A DNA stretch of 64,000 nt from Oscillospiraceae bacterium (GTDB lineage Bacteria; Bacillota; Clostridia; Oscillospirales; Acutalibacteraceae): NCBI GenBank assembly GCA_031266365.1, contig JAISBE010000019.1:44892-108891 (forward strand), given 5' to 3'. The notes beneath the pieces are model-generated. The model searched no databases. It saw only the letters and a list, made by a program, of their open reading frames with translations, and was not told the DNA's origin. Positions 8,623 through 16,958 of this stretch are shown here, in pieces. A program made the translations under genes and the position numbers. Positions within the stretch are counted from its first letter, which is position 1. Each line of letters begins with the position of its first letter.

Positions 8623-9579
8623 TCATGTTTCGCGACGGTCAGTACCGATGCTGAAACGAATCACAGTGAGATCCTCAGGAGCACTCAGAGAAAGATCATC
8701 GTTCATTCTTGGGCGTTCACAACCTAGCGGCAAACTTAGTCGTGTATGCGTCCACGGCAGATTGGGCATTGTATGTGAAGTGACGAAGATTTCACTGGTG
8801 AATCGTTGAACTAATGTATACACACCCTCCGTCAACTCTGTACTAAAATCGAGTGTATCACCTCGTCGCTTCGCTACAAAAGCCGCAGGCTTTAAGTGGC
8901 GCCCGTCTGAATTATGCATGGTGATTGGCTTTCCGTCTGGTCCCAGGACCCATGTCAGCAATACCTCCTCATCAACGTTTGGTACATCGTTCGCTTTAGG
9001 AACCGTCTGGACTCTAACTTTGTGACCATCGATCGTGAGAGTAGTTCGTCTTTGCGCCCGGACGATGGAAGAGCCAGTTCTTGAGTTTTCCATCGGAGGT
9101 ATTTTCACAAAATGGAATTCTGCCTTCTCCGCTTCCGCGACTGCGTCCCTGCGTTGTGGCGGCACCGCGAATGGATTTAATGGAAGAAGGTATCGATCTT
9201 CGTCGCCAGGTGTCTCCGGACAAAATGGGAACCGCACGACCAGAGCGTACGTATTAGAAGGCAGTTGGTCTAATCTAAACGTGACTGGCCAAAACCCGCT
9301 TTGCGGTAAATCTGGGGTGCCGTCGCTGCATAGCGCTTTCGAGAACATCGGATGCTTGGCGCCCGGCTCGTATAATTCCAATTTGACGCTCCGATAATCA
9401 CCGTTTGGAGCGGGTATTATATCCTGGTGGGATACTTCTACTTTCAAATTGTTACCATTCACCGTCCACGTTGCTCTTGGAAGCGCACTGACTGTGGCAG
9501 CAGTTGCTATCGCAGTTGCGCCTACCGAGGCCGCAAAAGCAAGGGAAATGACGCGCTTGTGGCGATTCATATTATTCAT
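8623..9579 (-). CDS. Array member 6: exported two-module protein
   Basis: Exported protein of 318 residues, no recognised function. Signal peptide MNNMNRHKRVISLAFAAS with an extended alanine/threonine core; cleavage near residue 33. The first module has LPSNTYALVVRF near 110. The second (RTTLTIDGHKVRVQ, WVLGPDGKPITMHN, LTEGVY at 249-254) ends in TVIRFSIG. The second module aligns with members 8 and 10 through the DGKP/RGEL/KGRP turn followed by a Pro/Ala stretch and a VAK/VVK strand, so 6, 8 and 10 form a body subfamily. Start supported by AAGGAAG. Confidence 0.72.
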   Translation of the reverse strand: MNNMNRHKRVISLAFAASVGATAIATAATVSALPRATWTVNGNNLKVEVSHQDIIPAPNGDYRSVKLELYEPGAKHPMFSKALCSDGTPDLPQSGFWPVTFRLDQLPSNTYALVVRFPFCPETPGDEDRYLLPLNPFAVPPQRRDAVAEAEKAEFHFVKIPPMENSRTGSSIVRAQRRTTLTIDGHKVRVQTVPKANDVPNVDEEVLLTWVLGPDGKPITMHNSDGRHLKPAAFVAKRRGDTLDFSTELTEGVYTLVQRFTSEIFVTSHTMPNLPWTHTRLSLPLGCERPRMNDDLSLSAPEDLTVIRFSIGTDRRET

Positions 9580-9725
9580 GATATCAGCTTCCTTTCGTCT
9601 TATAAATGTAAGCCGCCTAGGGGCTAACTATTCTTGCCGAGGCGTTAAAAAGCTTATTACCTTAGACGGCCATATTAGTATTTTATCATATTGCTAAGCG
9701 TTTGTCAATATGATAGCAAAAGTTT
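9580..9725 (-). promoter_or_regulatory. Promoter and leader of array member 6 (type C)
   Basis: Near-ideal promoter on the minus strand: TTGACA (9703-9708), 17-base spacer, TAAAAT (9680-9685). Upstream is GTGAAAAACTTTTGCTAT, shared with member 8. In RNA GCCGUCUA (9670-9663) pairs with UAGGCGGC (9619-9612), 8 bp with one G-U, enclosing most of the leader. Confidence 0.75.
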
Positions 9726-9814
9726 TTCACTAAATACATTATAAATAACGTGCAATTACAGCCTCTATGCAAGCGCGCCATTACCTCAATGCGAGACTGA
9801 TCAACAGTCTGAGT

Positions 9815-10828
9815 TCATCCTTGAGGGTTAAATTTACCAACTTCAAAGAACAATATTCTAAAGGGCACGTTCCACATGTCTGGTCGCAAGTTATAGTTGT
9901 CAAAGTCACCGTCCTCCAGAAGCGCGTAGCCGCCCGGCAAGCCGTGAAATCTGGTTCTTGCGGTGGGCGATGGGTTACCCTCCAATGGATCTTCCCGTAC
10001 GTACCGCCGCACAATGCAGTACCTTCCATCCGGCAGTTCAGTGGTTAATTGGCCACCAGCGAGACCTACTGCCGATAACACTGTGCCCTTCCCCGTCGTC
10101 ATACGGGCATGCGGTGGCAGGGGCACCGGTTGGTTGCCGTGTTCCTGAAGGACGTAAATCACATTGGCTTTAGCCGTTTCCAATGTCCGAGTCACAGCCG
10201 GTTCTGCGTCGGTGTCAATCGACACGATGGAACCGTTTACTTGTACGCGCATTTTAGGGGCATGGTAGGTTCTTTCTCCCTCGTATGGTCCATCCGTGCC
10301 ATCCGGTCCTGTGGCGGGTCCCACTGTTCCGCATATCCAGTGAGCTCCTTTTTGCTGAGCTGCACGACATTGTTCCGCCCCATCTTCGCCAAACGGGCTA
10401 AACGGGATTCGCCACATCCATTCTCCGCAGTCACCGCTACCCGTTCCACCGCGCGGGGGTTGCGTAAAGATTTTATCATCCCTGTCTAACGGCGCTAGGC
10501 ATGCGCCAATATCACCGCTCACTTGGTCCAGCATTGATCTGCTTCGTCCGGTGGGCACCCAGTGCCAATCTCTAGAGTCTGTGGACCGTCCAGTTGACCT
10601 GAACGGTATCGGTAGGTCGGTACGTTCACTGATCGCATAAGTCGCAAATAGTCCATCGCAGCCTTTCCGGACCCTTGTGTCCATCGCCGCCCACCCCTCG
10701 CCGGTGACCAACTGAACATGAGCGTCGTGGCGGGGTACTGCTGAGCTTGTGATCGATAGAGTAACAGCGGCTAACATAGCCGCAAAAGCAAGGGAAATAA
10801 TACGTTTTGTGTGATTCATGTTGTTCAT
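9815..10828 (-). CDS. Array member 7: exported two-module protein
   Basis: Exported protein of 337 residues, unknown role. Signal peptide MNNMNHTKRIISLAFAAMLAAVTL, cleavage near residue 30. The first module starts AHVQLVTGEGWAAMDTRVR, like the AHVQIVTK opening of members 4 and 5. The second (RVQVNGSIVSIDTD, YVLQEHGNQPVPL, LPDGRY at 265-270) ends RILFFEVGKF. It belongs with bodies 3, 4 and 5. Several cysteines in the first half could form disulfides. Start ATG with AAGGAAG. Confidence 0.72.
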   Translation of the reverse strand: MNNMNHTKRIISLAFAAMLAAVTLSITSSAVPRHDAHVQLVTGEGWAAMDTRVRKGCDGLFATYAISERTDLPIPFRSTGRSTDSRDWHWVPTGRSRSMLDQVSGDIGACLAPLDRDDKIFTQPPRGGTGSGDCGEWMWRIPFSPFGEDGAEQCRAAQQKGAHWICGTVGPATGPDGTDGPYEGERTYHAPKMRVQVNGSIVSIDTDAEPAVTRTLETAKANVIYVLQEHGNQPVPLPPHARMTTGKGTVLSAVGLAGGQLTTELPDGRYCIVRRYVREDPLEGNPSPTARTRFHGLPGGYALLEDGDFDNYNLRPDMWNVPFRILFFEVGKFNPQG

Positions 10829-10990
10829 GATATCAACTTCCTTTCCTTTTTAAAAAAATTTGTCCCTAATGGCGAAATGCACGCCTAAATGCAATTAAGT
10901 TAATTTTGCCAAGTGATATGCTTATAATTTTATTACACAATAAAGTACTTGTCAATAGGTATGATAAAAGTTTTCACTACATGCCTTACA
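10829..10990 (-). promoter_or_regulatory. Promoter and leader of array member 7 (type A)
   Basis: TTGACA at 10950-10955 and TAAAAT at 10927-10932, 17-base spacer. Upstream carries GTGAAAACTTTTATC. The leader is close to that of member 10 (shared GCAATTAAGTTAATTTTGCC on the plus strand). Confidence 0.7.
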
Positions 10991-11249
10991 GTCAGACCCT
11001 GTTGCTGTCGCAGTTGATTCATCTGAGCGAGCTCGTTTTCAAACAAAAGTAGGCTGTAGATCGCTGGGTCACCACGCTATAACTCCTCTGTGCTACAGTA
11101 TGCGTAGTCCCACATGCGTGCTAACGACTGAACAGTAGTATCGCTGTGTACGCTGCTTGGGCTTTATGTTTCACTCGAGCCACCAACCAAGTAGCGTTTT
11201 CAGTCCAGGTTATGCATCAACCAGCCGTTGTGACTAAGGTCCAGAGTCT
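10991..11249. other. Gene-free spacer between members 8 and 7
   Basis: G+C-rich sequence without a supported gene, repeat or hairpin that I can see. Confidence 0.4.
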
Positions 11250-12209
11250 CTACACGCTAAAAGGTACATCTGCCACTATAGTATGACCCGCCGCTGTATG
11301 TGCATAGCTGTGAGGGTCAACCGTAGTTAAACGTACCGGGATCGAACCGTGATCTCTGTTCCCAAATCGGCGTGTACTGGTCCACGATTTTGCCTCAGCT
11401 TGGCTGACGGCGACCGTTCGGAACGTGTAATCTCCAGGGCCTAAAGCAGAGCGCAAGGATAAAGCATCGCCCGGCGATTTCACGACCAGGCACGCGGGCG
11501 GCGAATCCGGCTTATCAGTGTTATTTATAGGCACTAGCTCCCCTCTGCTGTTTAATACGAAAGTCACGGCCACGCAGCCGTTCAGCGACTGACTGAATTC
11601 ATTCAGTGCGTCGTGATGTAAATGCACCTCAGTATTTCGCACCGTCACCATACTTTCCCCAAACGTAGTCGAGTGCCAGTACCGCCGTTCTCCATCGTGC
11701 TCGGGGTTCACATCGACGTTTACGCACAGCGCATCCATCCGGCGCGCCGCGCGGGCCCGCTGAACGCTGTTGTAGTGTTTTGTTGGGAGAGGCGCCCTCG
11801 GTTGGAGTTGCCACTCCGGAGCTCCGTTGTTCCATGTTGCATCCGACATACTCTTCTCTGTCCAATATTTGGCCATTACACTGTAGTTTCCGGGAATCAC
11901 TTCCCATTCGTTTATCAGCCATTGTCCTGTCACAAGACCATTTACCTGGGGTTCTCCTTGATCCGAATCGATTGCCATCCACTCCTTAGTGCTGTCATTG
12001 TAGACTCGGTATGACACCGGGCTTAACCGTTCCGCTTCGAGACCGAGGGCATCATCTCTTCGCAGGTGTACTCGCAGGCGCCGACCTATATGGGATACGT
12101 GTAGGTCCATCCCTGCACTGATCGTCGCTGAAGTGGATATCGTACCAGCGGCTAACATAGCCGCAAAAGCAAGGGGAATGATTCGTTTTGTGTGATTCAT
12201 GGTATTCAT
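11250..12209 (-). CDS. Array member 8: exported two-module protein
   Basis: Exported protein of 319 residues. Signal peptide MNTMNHTKRIIPLAFAAMLAAGTI with cleavage near residue 32. The first module has VIPGNYSVMAKYW near 100. The second (MVTVRNTEVHLHHD, FVLNSRGELVPINN, LGPGDY at 256-261) ends HTIVADVPFSV. Body subfamily with members 6 and 10, leader type C as member 6. No catalytic or anchoring motif seen. Confidence 0.72.
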   Translation of the reverse strand: MNTMNHTKRIIPLAFAAMLAAGTISTSATISAGMDLHVSHIGRRLRVHLRRDDALGLEAERLSPVSYRVYNDSTKEWMAIDSDQGEPQVNGLVTGQWLINEWEVIPGNYSVMAKYWTEKSMSDATWNNGAPEWQLQPRAPLPTKHYNSVQRARAARRMDALCVNVDVNPEHDGERRYWHSTTFGESMVTVRNTEVHLHHDALNEFSQSLNGCVAVTFVLNSRGELVPINNTDKPDSPPACLVVKSPGDALSLRSALGPGDYTFRTVAVSQAEAKSWTSTRRFGNRDHGSIPVRLTTVDPHSYAHTAAGHTIVADVPFSV

Positions 12210-12375
12210 GATATCAGCTTCCTTTCGTCTTATAAATTTAAGCCGCCTAGGTGCTAACTATTCTTGCTGTGGCGTTAAAAGCTTATTACCTTAGACGGCC
12301 ATATCAGTATTTTAGCATATTGCTAAGCACTCGTCAATAAAATAGCAAAAGTTTTTCACTAAATACATGGTAAAT
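12210..12375 (-). promoter_or_regulatory. Promoter and leader of array member 8 (type C)
   Basis: TTGACG (12332-12337), 17-base spacer, TAAAAT (12309-12314). Same layout as 9580-9725, including the pairing partners GCCGUCUA (12299-12292) and UAGGCGGC (12249-12242), and GTGAAAAACTTTTGCTAT upstream. Confidence 0.72.
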
Positions 12376-12742
12376 AGTGGGTAATTATATCCTTTCAAAA
12401 CACGGTGTTATAATGTGTCGATGTTGTGAATACGTCCCCTGAGCATTGACTGCTCGCGCCACCGAATGGCATACTTACTCTCCGGACAGCATCTTGAGGC
12501 GTTGGATACGACGGTCAGGTCTTCTCCCAGTTGGACGATTAACTGCATATTCAGGTCATAGATGCTACGCTTTTAAGGCACCCAGCTGCTGGCCGTCACC
12601 CACACATATTCCTAGCGTCGCGGGGTAAGCCCTCTTTCCCGATTTTTGCTCATTTAAACCACTTTATACAGCCAGACGTTATACATATGTCAGCTAGAAA
12701 CTCGCCGCACACCAGATGATATCGGCTAGCTTCGCCCGCATC
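12376..12742. other. Gene-free spacer between members 9 and 8
   Basis: About 370 bp with no supported gene. Short open frames lack ribosome sites and signal peptides. No repeat recognised. Confidence 0.4.
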
Positions 12743-13318
12743 TTACTCGTCGTGCTTGTTCATCGGATCCGTTTCACCGTCACCTATCGTGACCACTACG
12801 TACTGAGCTCTCGCGTGCTCAGCTTTTGCTTCTCGTTCTGCAGCCGGCCATTGCCACGGGTTAAAGAACCCGGTCAGCAGCATGAGCGGTGCTGTAGTAT
12901 TGAGCCACCAGGGATCGTATGTGCTTGGAACGGTGCATCCCATTTCACCATTCTTGACGTTCATGCAGCATACAGCATATTTGCCAGATTCAGTGAGGTG
13001 CCAATCCGCTATTCCTTGCTCTCCGATGGCCACCCAGTGGTCGCGAGGCAACTCGTGGCCCGACCCCCATAGGAGGCGACACGGTTCTGTTTGGCCTTCC
13101 TTCACGATGTACAGCAGTTCCACTGTGCCACCCTCATTTACTGTCGCAGGATCATCGGGGTGTTTCGCCCACACAACGTGAACTCCTCGCCCTTGTGCCG
13201 ACGCACTTAAATCAAAGGTACCGTGAACTGTCCAGCTGGTTATTGGTATCATAGCAGCGGCTATACTAGCCGCTAAGGCAAAGGGAATAATGCGTTTTGT
13301 ACGATTCATGTTATTCAT
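12743..13318 (-). CDS. Array member 9: short exported single-module protein
   Basis: Exported protein of 191 residues with unknown function. Signal peptide MNNMNRTKRIIPFALAASIAAAMI; cleavage near residue 33. The single module has LSASAQGRGVHVVW, a LLYIVKEGQTEPCRL strand and LTESGKY at 108-114. The C-terminus is charged (EREAKAEHARAQYVVVTIGDGE). The leader is nearly the same as that of member 5. With member 2 it shows that one module can stand alone. Confidence 0.7.
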   Translation of the reverse strand: MNNMNRTKRIIPFALAASIAAAMIPITSWTVHGTFDLSASAQGRGVHVVWAKHPDDPATVNEGGTVELLYIVKEGQTEPCRLLWGSGHELPRDHWVAIGEQGIADWHLTESGKYAVCCMNVKNGEMGCTVPSTYDPWWLNTTAPLMLLTGFFNPWQWPAAEREAKAEHARAQYVVVTIGDGETDPMNKHDE

Positions 13319-13475
13319 GATATCGACTTCCTTTCGTTTTTAAAAATTTGTCCTTACTGGCGAAATGACCTCCAAAGGTTGCTAGGTTAACTTAACTTCT
13401 CCAGTCAGTATAGTTATAATTTTATATTAATTGTAAGGTAATTGTCAATAGTATAGTAAAATATTTTCACAATAT
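13319..13475 (-). promoter_or_regulatory. Promoter and leader of array member 9 (type A)
   Basis: TTGACA (13443-13448), 18-base spacer, TAAAAT (13419-13424). ACUGG (13405-13401) can pair with CCAGU (13360-13356). Upstream GTGAAAATATTTTACTA is identical to that of member 5. Confidence 0.7.
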
Positions 13476-13694
13476 TAGCGTTAATAGCGCAATCGTAGCG
13501 CGCTAATCTCAATGATGTGAACTATCATCCTCGACCTCCATCGGCGGGCCCCGTTACCTCTTCTGATATTATGCGGTGATCGACACGCAAACGAGCGACC
13601 GTTAAGTTGCCTGGCCGACAAACAAGCATAAATTTAGAATTTCTTGAACGACAAAAGTCTGCGTAATTCTTCCTCTATCTAACGGATGGATTTC
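13476..13694. other. Gene-free spacer between members 10 and 9
   Basis: No gene, repeat or hairpin that I can support. Confidence 0.4.
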
Positions 13695-14660
13695 CTACGT
13701 ATTGACTGTGAAGTGTATTTCGGTCACGGGCCCATCATGGGCGGCGGCGAGGGGACAGCCGAATTCGTCGAAGGGCGTCGATTTAAAGAACACTCCCGGG
13801 AGTGATATTTGTTGCCTTTTTTCCCATGGCATACGAAATTTGGTCCGTTTTGCGAGCTCTTGTTCGCTCATAGCTGTCTGTACATATGTGTAAAATCCGG
13901 GCTTCATTTGACATTGAATGTGTACCCCGCTGCTGACGGACGAAGCTACTATTGCCGCTGGCAGTGAAGCAGGTTTTAAATCATTCGACAGTATTATAGG
14001 CCGGCCCTTGGCATCCAATATGCATGAAACCATAGTCTTTCGATCTGTTGGATCGTATGAGCAGACCCCTGGGTTTCGGCTGAGGTCTACCGTCGAACCG
14101 TTAACCGTAACTACAGTTCTACCGTTTCCGTCTACGCAGCTGTGTTGCTCGTGCGTCATCGATCTACCTGCCGTGCAACACACTCGCTCCACTAGTGCGT
14201 TTTGCTCTCTCCCGGCCCTTGCAACGTCAGCCAAGCAGTGATTTGCTGGGCAAAAGATTCGCTGCTTATTAACGTTAAAATCATCGCGGGCATCTCTACC
14301 AGGCCTCTCTCTGACTATGGCACCCGGCCACGACTGCAGCACTACCCAGTACACTCCAGGTGATAGATCAAAAGTTTCCAAGTGATCACCTCCCCCATGC
14401 ACCAGTACATAATCCATCTTCGCGCTCCCTCCACCGAGGCAAGGTAATGAGTTAGCACTATTTTCTAGGAAAACACGCACAGCAGCCGGAGGATTGCCAC
14501 AGCCGGTCATGCGAACTAAGATCTCCACTCTTGACTGATGTACGGAAACTTGCAGAATATTTTCTGCACTCACTGGTGCACCTGTTGATATAGTAGCAGC
14601 GGTTAATGCAGCCATAAAAGCAAGAGAAATAACGCGTTTCGTGCGATTCATGTTATTCAT
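13695..14660 (-). CDS. Array member 10: exported two-module protein
   Basis: Exported protein of 321 residues and probably the first gene of the array in transcription order. Signal peptide MNNMNRTKRVISLAFMAALTAATI with cleavage near SAE (31-33). Both modules carry the G-x-Y signature: LSPGVY at 99-104 and MKPGFY at 252-257. The second starts TVVTVNGSTVDLS and contains ILDAKGRPIILSN. It ends EIHFTVNT. Body subfamily with 6 and 8, leader type A. Cysteine-rich middle (about 130-185) may be disulfide-bonded. Start ATG with AAGGAAG. Confidence 0.72.
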   Translation of the reverse strand: MNNMNRTKRVISLAFMAALTAATISTGAPVSAENILQVSVHQSRVEILVRMTGCGNPPAAVRVFLENSANSLPCLGGGSAKMDYVLVHGGGDHLETFDLSPGVYWVVLQSWPGAIVRERPGRDARDDFNVNKQRIFCPANHCLADVARAGREQNALVERVCCTAGRSMTHEQHSCVDGNGRTVVTVNGSTVDLSRNPGVCSYDPTDRKTMVSCILDAKGRPIILSNDLKPASLPAAIVASSVSSGVHIQCQMKPGFYTYVQTAMSEQELAKRTKFRMPWEKRQQISLPGVFFKSTPFDEFGCPLAAAHDGPVTEIHFTVNT

Positions 14661-14800
14661 GATATCGACTTCCTTTCGTTTTTAAAAAATTTGCTCCTTC
14701 CAGCGCAATCCATGCCTAAATGCAATTAAGTTAATTTTGCCAAGTGATATGTTTATAATTTTATCACACAATAAAGTATTTGTCAATAGCATGACAAAAA
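14661..14800 (-). promoter_or_regulatory. Promoter and leader of array member 10 (type A)
   Basis: TTGACA (14781-14786), 17-base spacer, TAAAAT (14758-14763) on the minus strand. The leader is nearly that of member 7. Confidence 0.7.
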
Positions 14801-14862
14801 ATATAAGCTTAACACACCTAAATTTATATCGATATATTTTTTAAAGGATTCAATAAAAAACT

Positions 14863-14894
14863 AACTTGAAATTTTTTAAATTTCAAGTTATAAT
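14863..14894 (+). promoter_or_regulatory. tRNA promoter overlapped by a perfect 12-bp palindrome
   Basis: TTGAAA (14866-14871), 17-base spacer, TATAAT (14889-14894), followed by tRNA-Leu 14 bases later. An inverted repeat AACTTGAAATTT / AAATTTCAAGTT (14863-14874 and 14878-14889) covers the -35 and the whole spacer. It could be an operator, or merely a symmetrical AT-rich promoter. Confidence 0.7.
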
Positions 14895-14907
14895 ATTAAT
14901 AGAAAAT

Positions 14908-14993
14908 GCCGATGTGGTGGAATTGGCAGACACACCGCACTCAAAATGCGACGGATCTGATCCGTGCCGGTTCAAGTCCGGCCATCGGTACCA
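14908..14993 (+). tRNA. tRNA-Leu (CAA)
   Basis: Acceptor stem GCCGATG/CATCGGT, anticodon loop CTCAAAA with CAA at 14942-14944, a long variable arm typical of leucine tRNA (CGGATCTGATCCG), T-arm with GGTTCAAGTCC and an encoded CCA end. The first of a two-tRNA unit. Confidence 0.95.
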
Positions 14994-15024
14994 ATTATAA
15001 GTGAAATTTCAGCAAACCCCATTT

Positions 15025-15101
15025 CGAGGTGTAGCTCAGTTTGGTTGAGCGCTACGTTCGGGACGTAGAGGCCGCAGGTTCAAGTCCTGTCACCTCGACC
15101 A
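15025..15101 (+). tRNA. tRNA-Pro (CGG)
   Basis: Acceptor CGAGGTG/CACCTCG, anticodon stem CTACG/CGTAG with loop TTCGGGA (anticodon CGG), T-arm GGTTCAAGTCC, encoded CCA. Its last 12 bases overlap the end of mnmG on the other strand. Confidence 0.95.
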
Positions 15102-16958
15102 ATCGATGTTATGCGAATGATTTTTGTTTAGCCAAATCAGCAATATAGAAATATCCGCCGGCGTTACGCCGGATATTCGCGAAGCTTGGCCGATGTTGTC
15201 TGGACGGGTTTTGGCAAGTTTTTCCATCGCTTCCAAGCGCAATCCTTGAATCTTATTGTAATCGATGTCATTAGGCAATTCTTTTGCCTCTAGCCGGCGC
15301 ATCTCCTGAATTTGCGCTAGCTGGCGGCGAATGTAGCCCTCGTACTTGACCTCGGTTTCCACTTGTTCCAGGATTTCTGGCGAAATTTCGGGTCTTGTTA
15401 TGTCTATTGGCGATAGGATTTCGTAATTCAACTGCGGCCGACGGAGTAAATCGATGAGGTTAGTTCCGGAAATTATCTCGGATGTCCCATGCAAGGTTAA
15501 TATATTGTTCACAATTTTTATTGGAGAAATTGTTACTTTTTTTATCCTCTCAATTTCTTCCATTTTTTTGTTACGCTTCATTTGAAAATTATGCCATCTG
15601 CTATCGGATATTAGCCCCAATTCGTAACCCAACGGCGTTAGGCGCTCTTCTGCGTTGTTCTGCCGCAAAATTAGTCTATATTCAGATCGCGAGGTCAACA
15701 TTCGGTATGGATCACTAACGCCTTTCGCGGTTAAGTCATCAATCAAGGTGCCGATATATGAGCTTGCGCGGTCCAAAACAATGCGCTCTCTTCCAAGGAC
15801 TTTTCTGGCAGCGTTAATGCCGGCAATCAACCCCTGTGCTGCAGCTTCTTCATAACCGGAGCTGCCGCTCAATTGACCCGCACAAAAAAGCCCCGGGTGA
15901 TCAATGAACTCCAATGACGAATTTAATTGCAGCGGGTCAATACAATCATATTCAATCGCATATGCCGGCCGCGTGATTTTAACGTCCTCTAAGCCCGGAA
16001 TCGTGCGATAAAGCTGCAATTGAACATCTTCCGGCAAAGACGACGACATCCCCTGGAGATACATCTCTTCGGTGTTTATCCCACAAGGTTCAACAAAAAG
16101 TTGGTGCCGCTCTCTTTCAGGAAAACGTGCGATTTTATCCTCAATGCTAGGACAATATCGAGGCCCGATTCCCTCTATTTGGCCTGAATAGAGCGGCGAT
16201 CGATTTATATTATCCAAAATAACTTTTTTTGTGTCTTGATTCGTCCAAGATATATGGCAAATCTCTAAATTTTTTATCTGCGCTGGATCTGTTTCACGGG
16301 AAAATGGTATTATGTTTTCATCGCCAAACTGCACATCCATTTTTGAAAAATCAATGCTAGATTTTATCACCCTAGCGGGAGTGCCCGTTTTGAAGCGGCG
16401 TGTTTGCAATTTTAGCTTTTTTAATGATCCGCCTAAAAAAGTGGCTGGAAAAATTCCATCCGGGCCACTACTGAATGAAGTTTCGCCGATAAAAATTTTG
16501 CTGTCGAGGTAGGTTCCCGTCGCAAGTATTACCGTTTTTGCAAAAAATACTGCGCCTGTGCGCGTCTTTACTAAATAATTAAAATTTTCGTTTAACGCTT
16601 TTTCCATGCCGACAACCTCGGCTTGTTTTAAATCTACGCCCGGCTGCAATTCCAATTTGTGCTTCATAATCTCGCCGTACTTCCGGCGGTCTATTTGCAT
16701 CCTAAGCGACTGAACCGCCGGGCCTTTACCTCTGTTCAGCATACGGCTCTGCAAGCAGCAAGCATCGGCAGTTTTTGCCATCTCGCCACCGAGCGCATCG
16801 ATTTCAAACACCAATTGCCCCTTTGCAGTCCCTCCGATAGACGGATTACAAGGGCAATTTCCAACTGCATCCATATTTATCGTAAACACGGAGGTCTTGC
16901 ACCTCAATTTAGCCGCAACAAGAGCCGCCTCTATGCCAGCATGTCCTGCACCTATCAC
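15090..16958 (-). CDS. mnmG: tRNA uridine 5-carboxymethylaminomethyl modification enzyme MnmG (GidA)
   Basis: FAD-dependent enzyme that, with MnmE, modifies U34 of tRNAs reading NNA/NNG codons. Visible: dinucleotide-binding GAGHAG at the start, CNPSIGG and GGTAKGQ, the second signature LFCAGQLSGSSGYEEAAAQGL, and the C-terminal RPEISPEILEQVE region and PADISILL. The open frame begins at a GTG inside the FAD motif; the conserved preceding residues (D-Y-D-V-I) are encoded just upstream in frame, but a TGA lies a few codons further and no start codon intervenes. An ATG at about 16990 in the next frame, behind GGTGG, would give MYYSG and join with a one-base shift near 16975. So a small frameshift or base-call error at the 5' end is likely. 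The 3' end overlaps tRNA-Pro antisense. Confidence 0.92.
   Translation of the reverse strand: MIGAGHAGIEAALVAAKLRCKTSVFTINMDAVGNCPCNPSIGGTAKGQLVFEIDALGGEMAKTADACCLQSRMLNRGKGPAVQSLRMQIDRRKYGEIMKHKLELQPGVDLKQAEVVGMEKALNENFNYLVKTRTGAVFFAKTVILATGTYLDSKIFIGETSFSSGPDGIFPATFLGGSLKKLKLQTRRFKTGTPARVIKSSIDFSKMDVQFGDENIIPFSRETDPAQIKNLEICHISWTNQDTKKVILDNINRSPLYSGQIEGIGPRYCPSIEDKIARFPERERHQLFVEPCGINTEEMYLQGMSSSLPEDVQLQLYRTIPGLEDVKITRPAYAIEYDCIDPLQLNSSLEFIDHPGLFCAGQLSGSSGYEEAAAQGLIAGINAARKVLGRERIVLDRASSYIGTLIDDLTAKGVSDPYRMLTSRSEYRLILRQNNAEERLTPLGYELGLISDSRWHNFQMKRNKKMEEIERIKKVTISPIKIVNNILTLHGTSEIISGTNLIDLLRRPQLNYEILSPIDITRPEISPEILEQVETEVKYEGYIRRQLAQIQEMRRLEAKELPNDIDYNKIQGLRLEAMEKLAKTRPDNIGQASRISGVTPADISILLIWLNKNHSHNIDWSR

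Noticed and set aside
1869-14241. Many long plus-strand open frames antisense to the array genes (e.g. 2492-2833, 11622-12014, 13918-14241)
   Set aside because: They lack ribosome sites and signal peptides and mirror the G+C-rich array genes; the minus-strand frames carry the conserved leaders.
1905-14660. Diversity-generating retroelement
   Set aside because: No reverse transcriptase and no template/variable repeat pair with A-biased changes in the window.
14661-15101. Array as an integrative element using the tRNA as attachment site
   Set aside because: The array lies on the 5' side of tRNA-Leu, no integrase is present and I see no copy of a tRNA 3' end at the far boundary.
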